Positions 1 to 11,278 of a stretch of DNA of 64,000 bases are shown here, one piece after another. The first letter of the stretch is position 1. Each line of letters begins with the position of its first letter. The position numbers were made by a program, and so were the translations under genes. The stretch comes from Culex pipiens pallens (taxonomy: Eukaryota > Arthropoda > Insecta > Diptera > Culicidae), in assembly GCF_016801865.2 (NCBI RefSeq), contig NC_068939.1, positions 143,592,756-143,656,755 on the forward strand. The letters are read 5' to 3'. The notes beneath the pieces were generated by a model. The model worked only from the letters and a program-made list of their open reading frames with translations, was not told the DNA's origin and searched no databases.

Positions 1-598
1 TGTTCGAGGTTCCCATTTTCACGAACGCTTGTTCATGATTTTGGGAACTCTTTTTTCTCCGTGTAGGTAATCGAGTTGAGGCAACGAGTCCAAAACATCA
101 AAGATTTGGCAACCCTGTTCCGAGTTATGTCCACTTAAGTGATATTTTGTGTAAATTTTTATTACGGATTTTCAGAAAAAAAACTAGATGAAATTTGTGT
201 CCAAACCATCGAGTCACCAATAGTTGGTAAAGAGTGAGGAAGGCACCAACCACATAGGTGGATTAAGTAACGTTTTTATATAAAATTCTAGTTCCGCGAC
301 CACCTTTTAGTTAGAAGTGAGGAGAGTTTGATGATTCTCGAGATTTTCAAGTTCAGATATTATAAAAAATCTAATATATTTCCTATATTTGAATCAATTC
401 AGTCGTTGTTGTTCAATAAACATAATTTGAGTAACCATATCGAAGTTTTCAATACTTTGTAGTACTCTTTCTACTTATTGAAAAAGCTGATCTGGTCATT
501 TCTAGTGCCTGTTGTAAGTTGTAACTGAAAAGTGAACAGTATTTTTTTTATTTATTATTATTTTTTATGTTTTGTTAATCCTTACTAAATCATTATCC
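1..598. repeat. AT-rich sequence with a fragment of a dispersed repeat
   Basis: Bases about 228-285 (gaggaaggcaccaacc... ggtggattaagt) match in reverse complement the left end of the repeat at 10010-10745. No gene is visible in the rest. Confidence 0.5.
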
Positions 599-1564
599 TC
601 ATTGTGGCACGTTCCCCAGAAAACCATTCCCCAGAATGTATCATTTCCCAGAAAACCATTCCACAGAAAACTTTCTATTTCGAAAAATATTAGGAATTGA
701 TGCAAAGTAAATTCAACGATTAGATTTTTTGGAATTTCTTAGAAAATATAAAAATTGGACAAAGTAATTTTATCCATGCCAAAATAAAAATTCTTGAGAA
801 AATAGCAGAAAATGTCAATTCGGCTTATGACTCGTTCTATTATTCTAAGGAATTTTCCCTTCTTTTTCAGTCATGTTAAATTATACAAGTTATACAAATG
901 CCGAATAAATTGCAGTTTCATTTTATTTTTTGTTTTCCGTGAATGCTATTTTTATTTTGCAAAGATGAAAAATGCTTGTAAAAATTAAAATTGGATTATG
1001 GGTGTCATTTGGTACAATTCCATTTGACATTTGGTCCTTTGGCATATTGCTCATTTGGCATGATGATTTAAATTTTCAACAAAAATTATTAATAGAATCA
1101 CTTTGAAGAAGACTTTCTAAATTTGTTTTAAGGTGACAAAAATAGCATTTTCCATTTTTTGGAGTGGAAAACTCTCTTGACTTACAATTACTGATTTTTC
1201 CTTCTTTTAAGAAGGTCTCCTAACACAAGTTGAATTTCACCATTTTTAAAGAAGGGGAAACTGTCTTGTGATAACTGCTAACAGAAGTTAATTTTTCGCT
1301 TTAAAGTTTTTTTTACTTGTTTCCTTTCTGGTTTCCCTAACGAAAAACTCTCTTGACTAGTGAAAACAAATTTCAAAAGTTGTGTAAGTGGTCAAGATTT
1401 TTTTCCCTTACTTAAAAAAGGAAAAATTAAACTCGTGTCAGCAGTTATCACAGGGCTATAAATTTTTCTCCTCCTTAAAGAAGGGAAAACTCTCCTTCTC
1501 CCTTTTAAAAGTAAAATTGAACTTGTTTTCTCTTCTTTAAAGAAAAGAAAACTTTCTTGCCTTG

Positions 1565-1808
1565 TAGGGGAAATTCTCGTATCTTTGGCAGGTTAATCAC
1601 TCGCACCTAATTCCATCCAATTTGCTGATTTTCACTATTTAAACAACTAAATTTGCAAAACTTTTGATATAAACTTGCTTGCTCACTTCTTATTGAGCTA
1701 TTTATCACTCGATTTCAGTTGAAAACGCTTTTAATTAGCTTTAATTGAATGTCAAAGTTCTTACCTGCCAACATTAGAGGCACGCTGGAATTAGATGCTG
1801 TTCCCCTA
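1565..1808. mobile_element. 244-bp MITE, TAGGGGAA family
   Basis: Starts TAGGGGAAA and ends TTCCCCTA, flanked by TA as the likely duplicated target. Same length as the copy at 3575-3818 and shares internal words such as GCTTGCTCACTT.. TTGAGCT.. TTTAT.ACT. No ORF. Confidence 0.65.
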
Positions 1809-2109
1809 ATAACTGCTGACACAAGTTAACGTGGTGATTATTGCACTCGGGCGTAATATTTCAATCATTATTTCTCACATCACGATCGAGATTTCTCGAT
1901 CTAAATGTTACGATCGTAATTTGTCATTGGTAAGCCAAAAAAATAACCAAAGCTTCAAAATAGTTAAAATTAAAAATATTTTTTAAATTCTCAAAACAAT
2001 ACAAAATCTAAAAATTTGAAATGTAAAAATCAAAATTAAAAAGAAAAGAAATTATTAAAATTTTGCAATACAAAAAAAATCAAAAATTTAAAAAAATTAT
2101 TTTCATAAG

Positions 2110-3574
2110 TTTTTTTTAAATTTTTAGTTTTAAAGTTTTGGAAATTAAAAATTCAATACTTTGGAAATTTTGAATTTTTTAAAATAAATTTAAAATATTG
2201 GAATTTTAAAAATTCAATACTTTGGAAATTTTGAATTTTTTAAAATAAATTTAAAATATTGGAATTTTAAAAATTTGAGCAATCTGAAAATTTTGAAAAT
2301 TTTGGAAATTCTAGAAATATTGGAAATTTTTAAAATTTTGAAAATTTTGATTTTTTTTTGAAATTTTGGAAATTTTTGAAATTTTTGAAATTTTGAAAAC
2401 ATTAGAAATTTTTAAAATTTTAAAAACTTTGAAAATTTTGGAAATTTTATTTTTTTTGGAAATTTTGAAAATTTTGGAAATTTTGGAAATTTTGTAAATT
2501 TTGTAAATTTTGGAAATGTGAAAATTTTGGAAATTTTAGAAATTTTGGAAATTTTGGAAATTTTGGAAATTTTGGAAATTTTGGAAATTTTGGAAATTTT
2601 GGAAATTTTGTAAATTTTGGAAATTTTGGAAATTTTAAAATTTTGAAAATATTGGAAATTTTGAAAATATTGGAAATTTTCAAAATATTGGAAATTTTGA
2701 AAATATTGGAAATTTTGAAAGTTTTGAAAACTTTTAAAATTTTACAATTTTTAGAAGTTTTAAAACTTTTAGAAATTTTTGAAATCTTTGAAATTTTTGA
2801 AATATTTGAAATTTTTCAAATTTTTGAAATTTTTGAAATTTTAGAAATTTTAGAAATTTTAGAAATTTTAGAAATTTTAGAAATTTTAGAAATTTTAGAA
2901 ATTTTAGAAATTTTAGAAATTTTAGAAATTTTAGAAATTTTTGAAATTTTTGAAATTTTTGAAATTTTTGAAATTTTTGAAATTTTTGAAATTTTTGAAA
3001 TTTTTGAAATTTTTGAAATTTTTGAAATTTTTGAAATTTTTGAAATTTTTGAAATTTTTGAAATTTTTAAAATTTTTAAAATTTTTGAAATTTTTGAAAT
3101 TTTTGAAATTTTTGAAATTTTTGAAATTTTTGAAATTTTTGAAATTTTTAAAATTTTTGAAATTTTTGAAATTTTTGAAATTTTTGAAATTTTTGAAATT
3201 TTTGAAATTTTTGAAATTTTTGAAATTTTTGAAATTTTTGAAATTTTTGAAATTTTTGAAATTTTTGAAATTTTTGAAATTTTTGAAATTTTTGAAATTT
3301 TTGAAATTTTTGAAATTTTTGAAATTTTTGAAATTTTTGAAATTTTTGAAATTTTTGAAATTTTTGAAATTTTTGAAATTTTAGAAATTTTAGAAATTTT
3401 AGAAATTTTAGAAATTTTAGAAATTTTAGAAATTTTAGAAATTTTAGAAATTTTAGAAATTTTAGAAATTTTAGAAATTTTAGAAATTTTAGAAATTTTA
3501 GAAATTTTAGAAATTTTAGAAATTTTAGAAATTTTAGAAATTTTAGAAATTTTAGAAATTTTAGAAATTTTAGA
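2110..3574. repeat. 9-bp minisatellite, (GAAATTTTN)n
   Basis: Tandem 9-bp units dominate from about 2250. The variants occur in blocks: TTTTGGAAA (about 2455-2640), TTTTAGAAA (about 2835-2940), TTTTTGAAA (about 2941-3375), then TTTTAGAAA again (3376-3574). Because nine is a multiple of three and the unit lacks stops, long repetitive pseudo-ORFs appear on both strands; they are not genes. Confidence 0.95.
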
Positions 3575-3818
3575 TAGGGGAAATATACCCATTTTAATCA
3601 GTCTAAGCCGTTCGGCCAATTCTCATCACTTTTGCCGTTTTGCGCTATTAAATCAACATTTTCAGATGTATCAACAATGCAGAGTTGCTTGCTCACTTTT
3701 GTTTGAGCTTTTTATTACTTTGGAACAGTCAAAAACACTTTAGGAAAGCTGTAATTCATGATCAAAGTGCTGATAGGCCGATAATAGAAATAGGCTGAGA
3801 AATGGTATATTTCCCCTA
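3575..3818. mobile_element. 244-bp MITE inserted in the minisatellite
   Basis: TAGGGGAAATATACCC at the left end and GGTATATTTCCCCTA at the right, interrupting the 9-bp repeat exactly, with TA at each edge. Same family and length as 1565-1808; related in its ends to 27154-28079. Confidence 0.8.
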
Positions 3819-4292
3819 TTTTAGAAATTTGAAAGTTTTTAGAAAACTCGGAAATTTAAAAAAAATGGAATTTTAAAAATTTTGAAAATTTTAAAGCTTT
3901 AGGAAATTTTAAAACATTTGGAAATTTGAAAAATTTTGAAAATTCTGAAAATTTTGAAAATTTTAGAAATTTTGAAAATTTCGGAAATTTTTAAAATTTG
4001 AGAAGTTTTAGAATTTTTGGAAAATTTTAAAATTTTTGGAAATTTTGAATTTTTTTTTGAAGTTCTAAAAAATTTTGGAAATTTTAAAACTTATGGAAAA
4101 AATTGTAGAAATTTAAGAAATTTTAGAAATTTTGAAAATTTCGGAAATTTTGGAAACTTTGAAAATTTTAGAAATTTTGGAAATTTTGGAAATTTTGGAA
4201 ATTTTGGAAATTTTGGAAATTTTGGAAATTTTGGTAATTTTGGAAATTTTGGAAATTTTGGTTATTTCGGAAATTTTGGAAATTTTGGTAAT
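3819..4292. repeat. 9-bp minisatellite, right block
   Basis: Continuation of the tandem repeat beyond the MITE, degenerate at first and then regular GGAAATTTT units at about 4165-4290. Confidence 0.85.
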
Positions 4293-4744
4293 TCATAATC
4301 ACCACGAGAAAACAGGGAGGGGGAACGGTACAATATGGGGAATGGTTTTCTCGGGAATGGATTTCTGGGGAACGTGACACAATCCATTATCCTATTTTTT
4401 TTACCAATAACCAGGAGTCTCGACCAAATTTCTAATTTTAGCCGGGTTGATCTCATTCGATTCATCTTATTGTAAATTGTAAAGTTTAGTAGAGTATCTC
4501 AAAAATTATGCTGAGAAATACCATCATGTTTTACATGTTTTAGAAAAGTAATTAAAAAATCTTTTCATACTTTTTTGAAGCCGGTTCTCAAATGTATTGA
4601 TGAAGATGATGTTTCCAAATCCAGATATTGATGATCTGACAACCCTATCCAAAGGTATAAGGCTTCTCATGGTATTCTCACAATCTTTGTTTTTTGTAAT
4701 GTCCAAAAAGCAATCTAGTTCCCTACACACTATGATTTCTTTAA

Positions 4745-4895
4745 CGAAATCAGTAGTTGAGTAATCTTTGATGTTTATATCGATAAACCATCTGCCAAAA
4801 TGAACTAAATTTTACCGAAAATTGGTTTAACTATGAACAATAATGAGCTTTACTACCGAAATTAGGTAAAGAATATCTAAATGTGTATGTCTATA
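4745..4895. repeat. degenerate relative of the 57441-57661 MITE
   Basis: Shares ordered words with 57441-57661: AGTAGTTGA, GATCGATAAACC-like, TTTTACCGAAAATTGGTT, ATGAACAATAATGA, CTTTACTACCGAAATTAGGTA. The ends are eroded. Confidence 0.45.
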
Positions 4896-4959
4896 GGACC
4901 TTTAATAATAATAATAAAAAAACTCCAGAAATGATAAACTTCGATAAAACACCTTTCGA

Positions 4960-6160
4960 TATCCCAACACCATCCCTCCCTATCACCGTAATCACACCAT
5001 GTGGCATCATGTGGCATATGTGCTGCAAACCAGCCCGTTTCCAGCTGCATTCAAAGCACACTCCCACACGCACAGAGTCAGAGGCACGCACACGCGCCAG
5101 GTGTCAAACCCCTCTCCCCCTCTTGTAACGAGCCCTGGGAGGTGCGTGCACATGTGCAACAAACCAGCCCCAGTCCCAAACTCGTTCAGCAAAAAAGAAA
5201 AAGCGACGTACTAATTTGCATATCACTCTCTCTCTCTCTCCCATTGCAGCGGTCCCCCATAAACTAATTTATGCAGTTTTATGAACGCGCCACCACCACG
5301 ACCATTCAAGCAGCAGCACAGTTCATTGAGAAAGTGACGACCGTCCCGTGGGCTTTCGTCGTGTCGGTTATTTTGGTGTGTGATTAGCAGCAGCAGCACC
5401 AGTGCAGGAAGTCCCCCGAAAAATGCCTTTAAAGTGCGCGCTGGAATGACACCACGTGTGAAAGAGAGGGAGAAAAGGAAGAAAGAGAAGGGAAAAAGTT
5501 GAATGAATATAAAACTACAACAACAACAACAGCAGCAGCAAACAATCAACGGGAGCGCGCGCACCGAAGAAGAGAAGAGAAAAGTGAGGTGAAGAGAAGA
5601 AAAGTGTGTGCGTGAGAGAGTGAGCAAACATCCTGGTTCTCGCTCTCTCCCTCTGTTGGTCGCGTTTTTCGTGGGTGAACCCAAAATATAGAGTTATCTA
5701 CGTGCGCATGTATTGCGTGTACGTACACGAAAAAAAGTGAGGTTAAATTTTGTACCGGCCAGCAAAACAAATGGTGCGCTAGTGTGTGTGAGATCGGGCT
5801 TAGATAGCTCTATACAGTGAAGGAGCCTCGAAACGAAAAAAAAACATTCACAAAACAAGAAACACGCACACACACACATACACAGTGCTACAAATTGTGT
5901 GTTGTGCAATAATAACGGTGCGGTTGCCGTGGTGAAAGAGAGTGTGTTGGTGAGTTGGGCTTTCTCGGTGTAGTGTTGTGGTGTATTTGGGCCGGATTTG
6001 TGAATTAAACGCACCGCACACCACAAGTAGGGTACAGAGTGAGCGAGTAGGTGTATGTGTGTGTGTGCGTTTAGTGCTGGAAAACGAAGATGAGATCAAT
6101 CCAGGTCGTTTTGCAAAAAAAGAGTTTGTTTTGATTTGGCTGAAATGTTGCAATATTATT
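4960..6160 (+). promoter_or_regulatory. possible distal promoter / non-coding first exon
   Basis: A 1.2-kb block that is GC-richer than its surroundings. It has CA/TG runs, GA-rich tracts (5460-5510, 5570-5600), CAA/CAG triplets (5517-5540) and a TATAAAAC motif near 5510, much like mosquito promoters and 5' UTRs. A donor-like G|GTGAGT occurs at 5949-5955. No long credible ORF is present on either strand; the short ones are simple-sequence artefacts. It could be an upstream Gap1 exon or belong to another gene. Confidence 0.3.
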
Positions 6161-6170
6161 GGGATTTGAT

Positions 6171-7141
6171 TTGTTAAAGATAATTACAGACAGAAGTTTT
6201 GGCCTAAATTTTCAAGTAAAAAAAAGGATATATAAAAATTTACTTACTGACTCTGGATTATTTCATTGTATGAAATAAATAATTTTCAATCAAGAAAACT
6301 TCAATTGGATTTTTTTAATGCTACCAAAAACACATTTTCAACAGATTATAATATTGATCTTCAAACAAAGAATTAAAGAAATTTCAATCTAGTTTTAATC
6401 AATTTGATAGTAATGTTTAAAAGAAAACTTTGCAAATGTTTGTTGGCTCACACCTAGGTCTTCTGTGCGGCCCGAGGTCTGGTTTTGAAATTGTTATGGA
6501 ATCCGGCCCTCTTAGGAGACCTCATTTTTAGTTCTCCGAAAAATGATAGGAAAGTTACGTTGATAAATAAAATAAAACAATATTTGATTGAGTGAAAAAA
6601 ACGAATTTACAATATTTACAAGGACGTCAACGCTGAACGCTGAATGAATAAAAAATAATGTTAAATTTATTTTCTTTTATGAACACTAAGATTCTAAACA
6701 TGGTTGCCTTTCAAAATTTGATAAGTATCTCTCATTAATTTGAATGCTTTGTACAACGCTTAAAATGCCGATAGGATCAGTGAAATGTACAACAGTTCTA
6801 AATATCAGGTTGGATTCTGCAACTTTTCAATATGAAATTCAAATTAATTTATCATAACTGGGCCAAATTTGCACTTCATTGTTCAACAGAAAGTGACACA
6901 CGATGCTGAAAATTTAAGACTCTTATAAAATAATCATTGAAATCATTTTCTGAAATTTATAAATTATAATGGATTTTTTTTTTGTTCTGCGAAAAATAAC
7001 TGGTAATAATATTATCTATCTGGAACCAATACGATCATTCAAGCAAGAAATATAAATTAAATTTCTATTTAGCTAAATTGTTGCAACATAAATAATAATA
7101 TTTTGAAAACATGTGAATTAGGATTTTTTCGATTTGAATTA
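6171..7141. other. AT-rich sequence without recognisable features
   Basis: No credible ORF, RNA gene or clear repeat was seen. Confidence 0.5.
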
Positions 7142-7363
7142 TACACAGAAAAAAATAATGTAATTTTGGAAGCTGTAATTTTTGAAGGTTGAATATTACC
7201 TCTTTTATGATGTAATTTTACCTCAATTTAGACTGAAAAAGTGACATTACTCCAGAAAAGTGGTAAAATTACACATTTCCAGAGGTAAAAATACACCTTT
7301 TTTTTACATAAAAGATGTACCCCTTCCCAGATGTAATATTACCATGATTTTTTTTTCTGTGTA
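7142..7363. mobile_element. 222-bp MITE, TACACAGAAAAAAA family
   Basis: Starts TACACAGAAAAAAA and ends TTTTTTTTCTGTGTA, with a long imperfect inverted interior. Serves as the uninterrupted version of the element at 31842-32749. Confidence 0.8.
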
Positions 7364-7439
7364 CGTAAAATTGTTGTTGAAAAAATGTTGTAGCCTAAAT
7401 TTATTTATTTATTTATTTATTTATTGATTCATTCATATT

Positions 7440-8410
7440 TTTTGTCTATTTTTTCATAAAAAATAATGAAACGCAAAAAACCATTAAATTTATGAAGGAA
7501 CAATCCAATTGGTTTAAAGAATTCCCAATTAGTCCAAAGAATTTCAACATTTTTAAAATTGATGACAATATTCCTGTGTTTTCATCCTGTACAAAAACTT
7601 AAGCTTAATTTCATTAAATATCATCGATTATCCAAACCCTCGTTTATCCGAAGTTCGATTATCCGAAGTTTTGTCAAAAATTTGAAAAGTAGATTGCCTA
7701 TTAAATAATAAAATGTTTTATTTTTTCATATATTTCTACACCGCCATTCTGACCGTTATCTTGGATTTAAAATTTTTAAATCACTTTAGCGTAGTTCATA
7801 CTTAAGCTCGAAAATCAAAAATTAGACAATGAATAAAAAAAATTCCGTGATTCGATTATCCGATGTGACATTTTTCTGAGGCCATAAAAAAAATAAAAAA
7901 ATAATGAAACGCAAAAAAGCCTTTAAACTTATGAAGGAACAATCCAATTGGTTTAAAGAATTCACAATTAGTCCAAAGAATTTCAACATTTTTGAAATTG
8001 ATGCCAATATTCCTGTGTTTTCATCCTGTACAAAAACTTAAGCTTATTTTTTTAATATTATCGATTATCCACACCCTCGTTTATCCGAAGCTTTGTATGG
8101 GACTTCGGATAATCCAATCGCGAACAAAAACTTTTTTTTGTTTTCTTGTTTTAAACATCAAGTTTGAGTTCTGCGACCCCATTTTAGTCAAATTTGAAAA
8201 GTAGATTGCCTATTAAATTATAAAATGTTTTATTTTTTCATATATTTCTACACCGCCATTCTGACCGTTATCTTGGATTTAAAATTTTTAAATCACTTTA
8301 GCGTAGTTCATACTTAAGCTCGAAAATCAAAAATTAGACAATGAAAAAAAATATTCCTTGAATCGATTATCCGATTTGACATTTTTCCGAGGCCTTCGGA
8401 TAATCGAGTC
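7440..8410. repeat. tandem duplication containing pogo/Tigger-like MITE sequence
   Basis: The block starting near 7490 (ATGAAGGAACAATCCAATTGG) recurs at about 7930, and the MITE interior (GTAGATTGCCTATTAAAT) at about 7689 and 8202. The second unit has an extra internal segment (about 8090-8190) that the first lacks. Its right end near 8395-8420 carries CGGATAATCGAGTCAGAACTG, the same terminal motif as 62358 and 49809. Confidence 0.7.
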
Positions 8411-8645
8411 AGAACTGTATTTCATTTTTAAGAGTTCAAAATGAGCAGTCCTTAAAAAAGTTTTCTTAGATATAAATTTAAAGTCTTGTTTCAGTTATAC
8501 GTTTTGTTTCTGGCATAATCGTTTTTTCAAGTTTATGAAATAGTTTATTTCAAGCATAATTGGGTCCAAAAATTAACCTGAGATTTGTGATATTATTGTT
8601 TACAACAATTTTTTTTATTTTTTTGAGTACAATGACCCTTTGAAC

Positions 8646-9380
8646 CAGTGTTTCTCAACCGGTGAGGAATTCCCCCCTGGGGGGAAATTTGGCCATTCTA
8701 GGGGGGGAATGAGGGTTCAATAGAAATTCAATGTCTTGAATCATTATTTGAATCATTCTTTGCAACTTTCAGTTTCTTTGGTTAGTAATAACAACATTTG
8801 TTTTTTCCCAAAAAATAATTATTGAAGTTTCAATTTCTTTGAATTTTGAAATTTCTTGAAACAATAAAATGATTTTTTTAAATATTTCTGAGGTATTTGT
8901 ATTTTTTGGACTCAAGCAGATTTTTTTGTGACAGATTTGCTGGTTTCTGTGAGATTTTTGTACACTTTTTAACAAGAATGTTTTATTAAATAATTGGCAG
9001 TTGACAAAAAGTTTTTCAAATATTATTTAAGTTTGTTTGAATTCTTTACATTTTTAAGAGTAATCTGTCTTTTGCCGCAGATAATTATTAATTTTGTTTA
9101 ATATTTGTACATATTTTATAATTGTATTTTTTTATTGTAATTTAAACGAAAAGAAGCTCAGAATAGTGGCTTTTCATTTTTTTTAAATTAAAATAAAACG
9201 TTTTCAAATACCTTCTATAGTTTTTTTTTTGTTATGAAAACTGTAATCTTTTTGCAAACCTAAAAAAAAATAATTATGTTTGTGCATTGATACCAGTAAA
9301 TTAAAAATAAGGGGGGGGGGAATGAAGTTCTTGCAAATCAGTCAAGGGGAGAATGGATCGCAAAAGGTTGAGAAACACTG
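8646..9380. mobile_element. hAT-like MITE with CAGTGTTTCTCAACC ends
   Basis: Begins CAGTGTTTCTCAACC, ends GGTTGAGAAACACTG, and is flanked by CTTTGAAC (8638-8645) and CTTTAAAC (9381-9388), an 8-bp target duplication with one change. Subterminal G-runs and C-runs. No ORF. The second copy is 37902-38716. Confidence 0.85.
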
Positions 9381-9463
9381 CTTTAAACGATTGCAAAGGA
9401 TTTAAAATGTATTTTTAATTCAATTTTAAAAAATAACTTTACGGCTCTTCTTGACAGAAAATT

Positions 9464-9620
9464 CTGGAGTTTTTTTTTGAAAAGGTCCAATAAACCAAAT
9501 TTTCAGTTTTTGCTTTTTGGGTGTTTTTGAAACCGCCTTGAGTCAGGGGTATTGAAAAACACCCAAAAAGCAAAAACTGAAAATTTGGTTTATTGGACCT
9601 TTTCAAAAAAAAAACTCCAG
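9464..9620. mobile_element. 157-bp hairpin MITE
   Basis: Near-perfect palindrome from CTGGAG to CTCCAG, about 70-bp arms around ACCGCCTTGAGTCAGGGG. Further copies at about 21043-21168 and 58230-58360. Confidence 0.85.
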
Positions 9621-10009
9621 AAATGTCCTACAAGACAGCTCGTTCCAAGGGGACCATAGTGGAGCCATCGAAAAAATGTTGTCTTGTCAATATATTATTT
9701 TTGCATTAAAATTACAAAGGTGATCAGAAATGGCTTTGAATTGTGTTTATTAACTGTTTAACATAAAAATCGACATGTAGTTTTAGTACCCAATTCCAAT
9801 ATTTTTAAATAAATTAATTTTTATTCAGTAATTGGTGTTTTATTTTTTTTTCATTTAAAAATAACAAGTTTTGACCTTTTGTCCTTTGAACTTTTTGTTC
9901 ATTCGATCTTTTGATCATTTGCCAATTCGAACTTCTTTCTTTTGAATTTTGTCAAACATTCACATTGTGTTCTCAAAAAATCTGGGTCATTTTTTTTCAA
10001 CTCAAATTA

Positions 10010-10745
10010 AAAAAAATGTTACTTAATCCACCTTTAGGTGGTTGGTGCCTTCCTCTCATTTATAGAGTAATTCAAACCCCCCTAAAGTGTCCACATTGTT
10101 TATGGATCTCCGCTAACTAACGTGATCGAGGTCCTAATAAAAATAAGTGATGAGTAGAAAAAACAGACTACCTACAGACTTTTTGTCAAGATTATACAGA
10201 CACCGTCGAAAATGGCATCCCTCTACACGGCTTTTTCGTGGCGATCAGACCCGACCATTTGAGGTTATGTAAATTCAGACCATTTTTTTAAACTGCTTGT
10301 AAGTTTTGATAGGTAAGTCAGATCTTGAAAATTCTTAATCCACAAGAAAGGTCATATCAGAACCTTTCTAAAAATATATAATATGACAGGTTTTCATGAA
10401 AAAAACACCCTTTTTGCAAATTGTGAAATTTATATGGAGCAGTTTTTTAAGCATAATTTTTTATGTACTTTACGAAATCTTATACATTTCAATAGGGGCT
10501 TATGGGACCCCAAGACGAATTGAATGAGGCCAATACGGTCAAAATCGGCTGAGTCAGTGACGAGTTATTCCAGTGACATTGATTCGGTACACATGTCTAC
10601 ATACAGCCAAACACACAGACATTTGCTCAGCTGGTGATTCTGAGTCGATATGTATAAATGACGGTAGGTCTAGGAGGTCTAATTAAAAAGTTCATTTTTC
10701 GAGTGATTTTATAGCCTTTCCTCAGTAAGGTGAGGAAGGCAAAAA
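10010..10745. repeat. dispersed mosquito-type repeat
   Basis: Starts CTTAATCCACCTTTAGGTGG and ends CCTCAGTAAGGTGAGGAAGG; its left end recurs in inverse at 228-285. No ORF. It could be a non-autonomous element with eroded ends or the tail of a LINE; the sequence does not decide. Confidence 0.5.
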
Positions 10746-10904
10746 GCCAAAAGAAATTTTTATTGATTATTGAATATGCTTTTTACTGTAACTTTTAGCA
10801 TTTTGAGTTATGATTAGTATTTTTTAAAGATATTTGTGATAAATTTTTTCCCTCAAATTTTTTAAATTGATTATGAAGCTCTAATCAACCTGTGCAACAG
10901 TTCA

Positions 10905-11223
10905 GCCAAATTAAAAAAAACTCAATAAAGATAGTATCCTAATTCCAAAACTCTTTCGCCAACAGCCGTGGAAGTGAAGAAGTGCTTTCTGGCGTTGTAG
11001 TGCCGTGTCTCTGCAGTTCGGTTCAATTCAGTTCCTTTTTTATGAATAAACACCGTTCCGTACCCCGATGAGAGAGCAGTGCGTCGGTGTTGGTGGTGTT
11101 GGCGGTTCATGGAGCAACAACGTCGATTGCACGCTCACCACGTTCCACACGGCCAGTTCATTCCGACCAGCAGCAGAAGGCGATTTGTGTGTATACATTC
11201 GCAGTGCTAGTTATGGATTCAAT
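10905..11223 (+). promoter_or_regulatory. Gap1: Gap1 5' UTR / proximal promoter candidate
   Basis: A GC-richer, unique-looking stretch directly upstream of the start codon, following the AT-rich repeat zone that ends near 10750. An arthropod-type initiator TCAGTT sits at 11028-11033. A possible 3' splice site (TGTCTCTGCAG) ends at 11016, so this could instead be exon 2 of the transcript joined to an upstream non-coding exon. A short uORF (ATG at 11042, 9 codons) and an in-frame ATG at 11068 precede the chosen start. Confidence 0.4.
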
Positions 11224-11278
11224 ATGGCTGACGACACACGCAAAGTCCGTGTTGAGGAACAACTGAAGATAAAAATAG
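11224..11278 (+). CDS. Gap1: Gap1 exon 1 (start codon exon)
   Basis: Encodes MADDTRKVRVEEQLKIKI plus the first base of a Gly codon. The ATG has A at -3 and G at +4, a strong context. The exon ends at a consensus donor, G|GTAAGT (intron begins 11279). Joined to 35430 it gives KIKI-GEAKNLL, the expected first strand of C2A in the RASA2/RASA3 family, which is why this ATG and donor were chosen. An in-frame ATG at 11068 would add 52 residues but has C at -3 and no recognisable domain. Confidence 0.9.

Larger units (their letters stand above)
599..4384. mobile_element. hAT-like non-autonomous element with internal minisatellite
   Basis: The ends are inverted: CACGTTCCCCAGAAA near 607 and its reverse complement near 4363-4377, each preceded by ATTGTG. 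The 8-bp sequence CATTATCC flanks both sides (591-598 and 4385-4392), as expected for hAT-type insertion. No transposase is visible. The interior holds two 244-bp MITEs and a large 9-bp tandem repeat. Superfamily is inferred from duplication length only. Confidence 0.65.
8570..9850. repeat. dispersed repeat also found at 63620-63990, split by two insertions
   Basis: Outer parts match the right end of the window: TTGAGTACAATGACCC, CTTCTTGACAGAAAA, TTCCAAGGGGACCATAGT, AAAAAATGTTGTCTTGTCAA and AGTACCCAATT occur in the same order at 63640-63950. The insertions at 8646-9380 and 9464-9620 are absent there. Confidence 0.7.

Noticed and set aside
2210..3575. CRISPR-like array
   Set aside because: The units are a continuous 9-bp minisatellite without spacers, in a eukaryotic genome.
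2643..3743. 366-codon ORF made of Glu-Ile-Phe/Leu repeats, and a 267-codon ORF on the opposite strand (2816-3619)
   Set aside because: Both are read-through of the 9-bp minisatellite, whose unit has no stop in several frames; the last codons run into a MITE.
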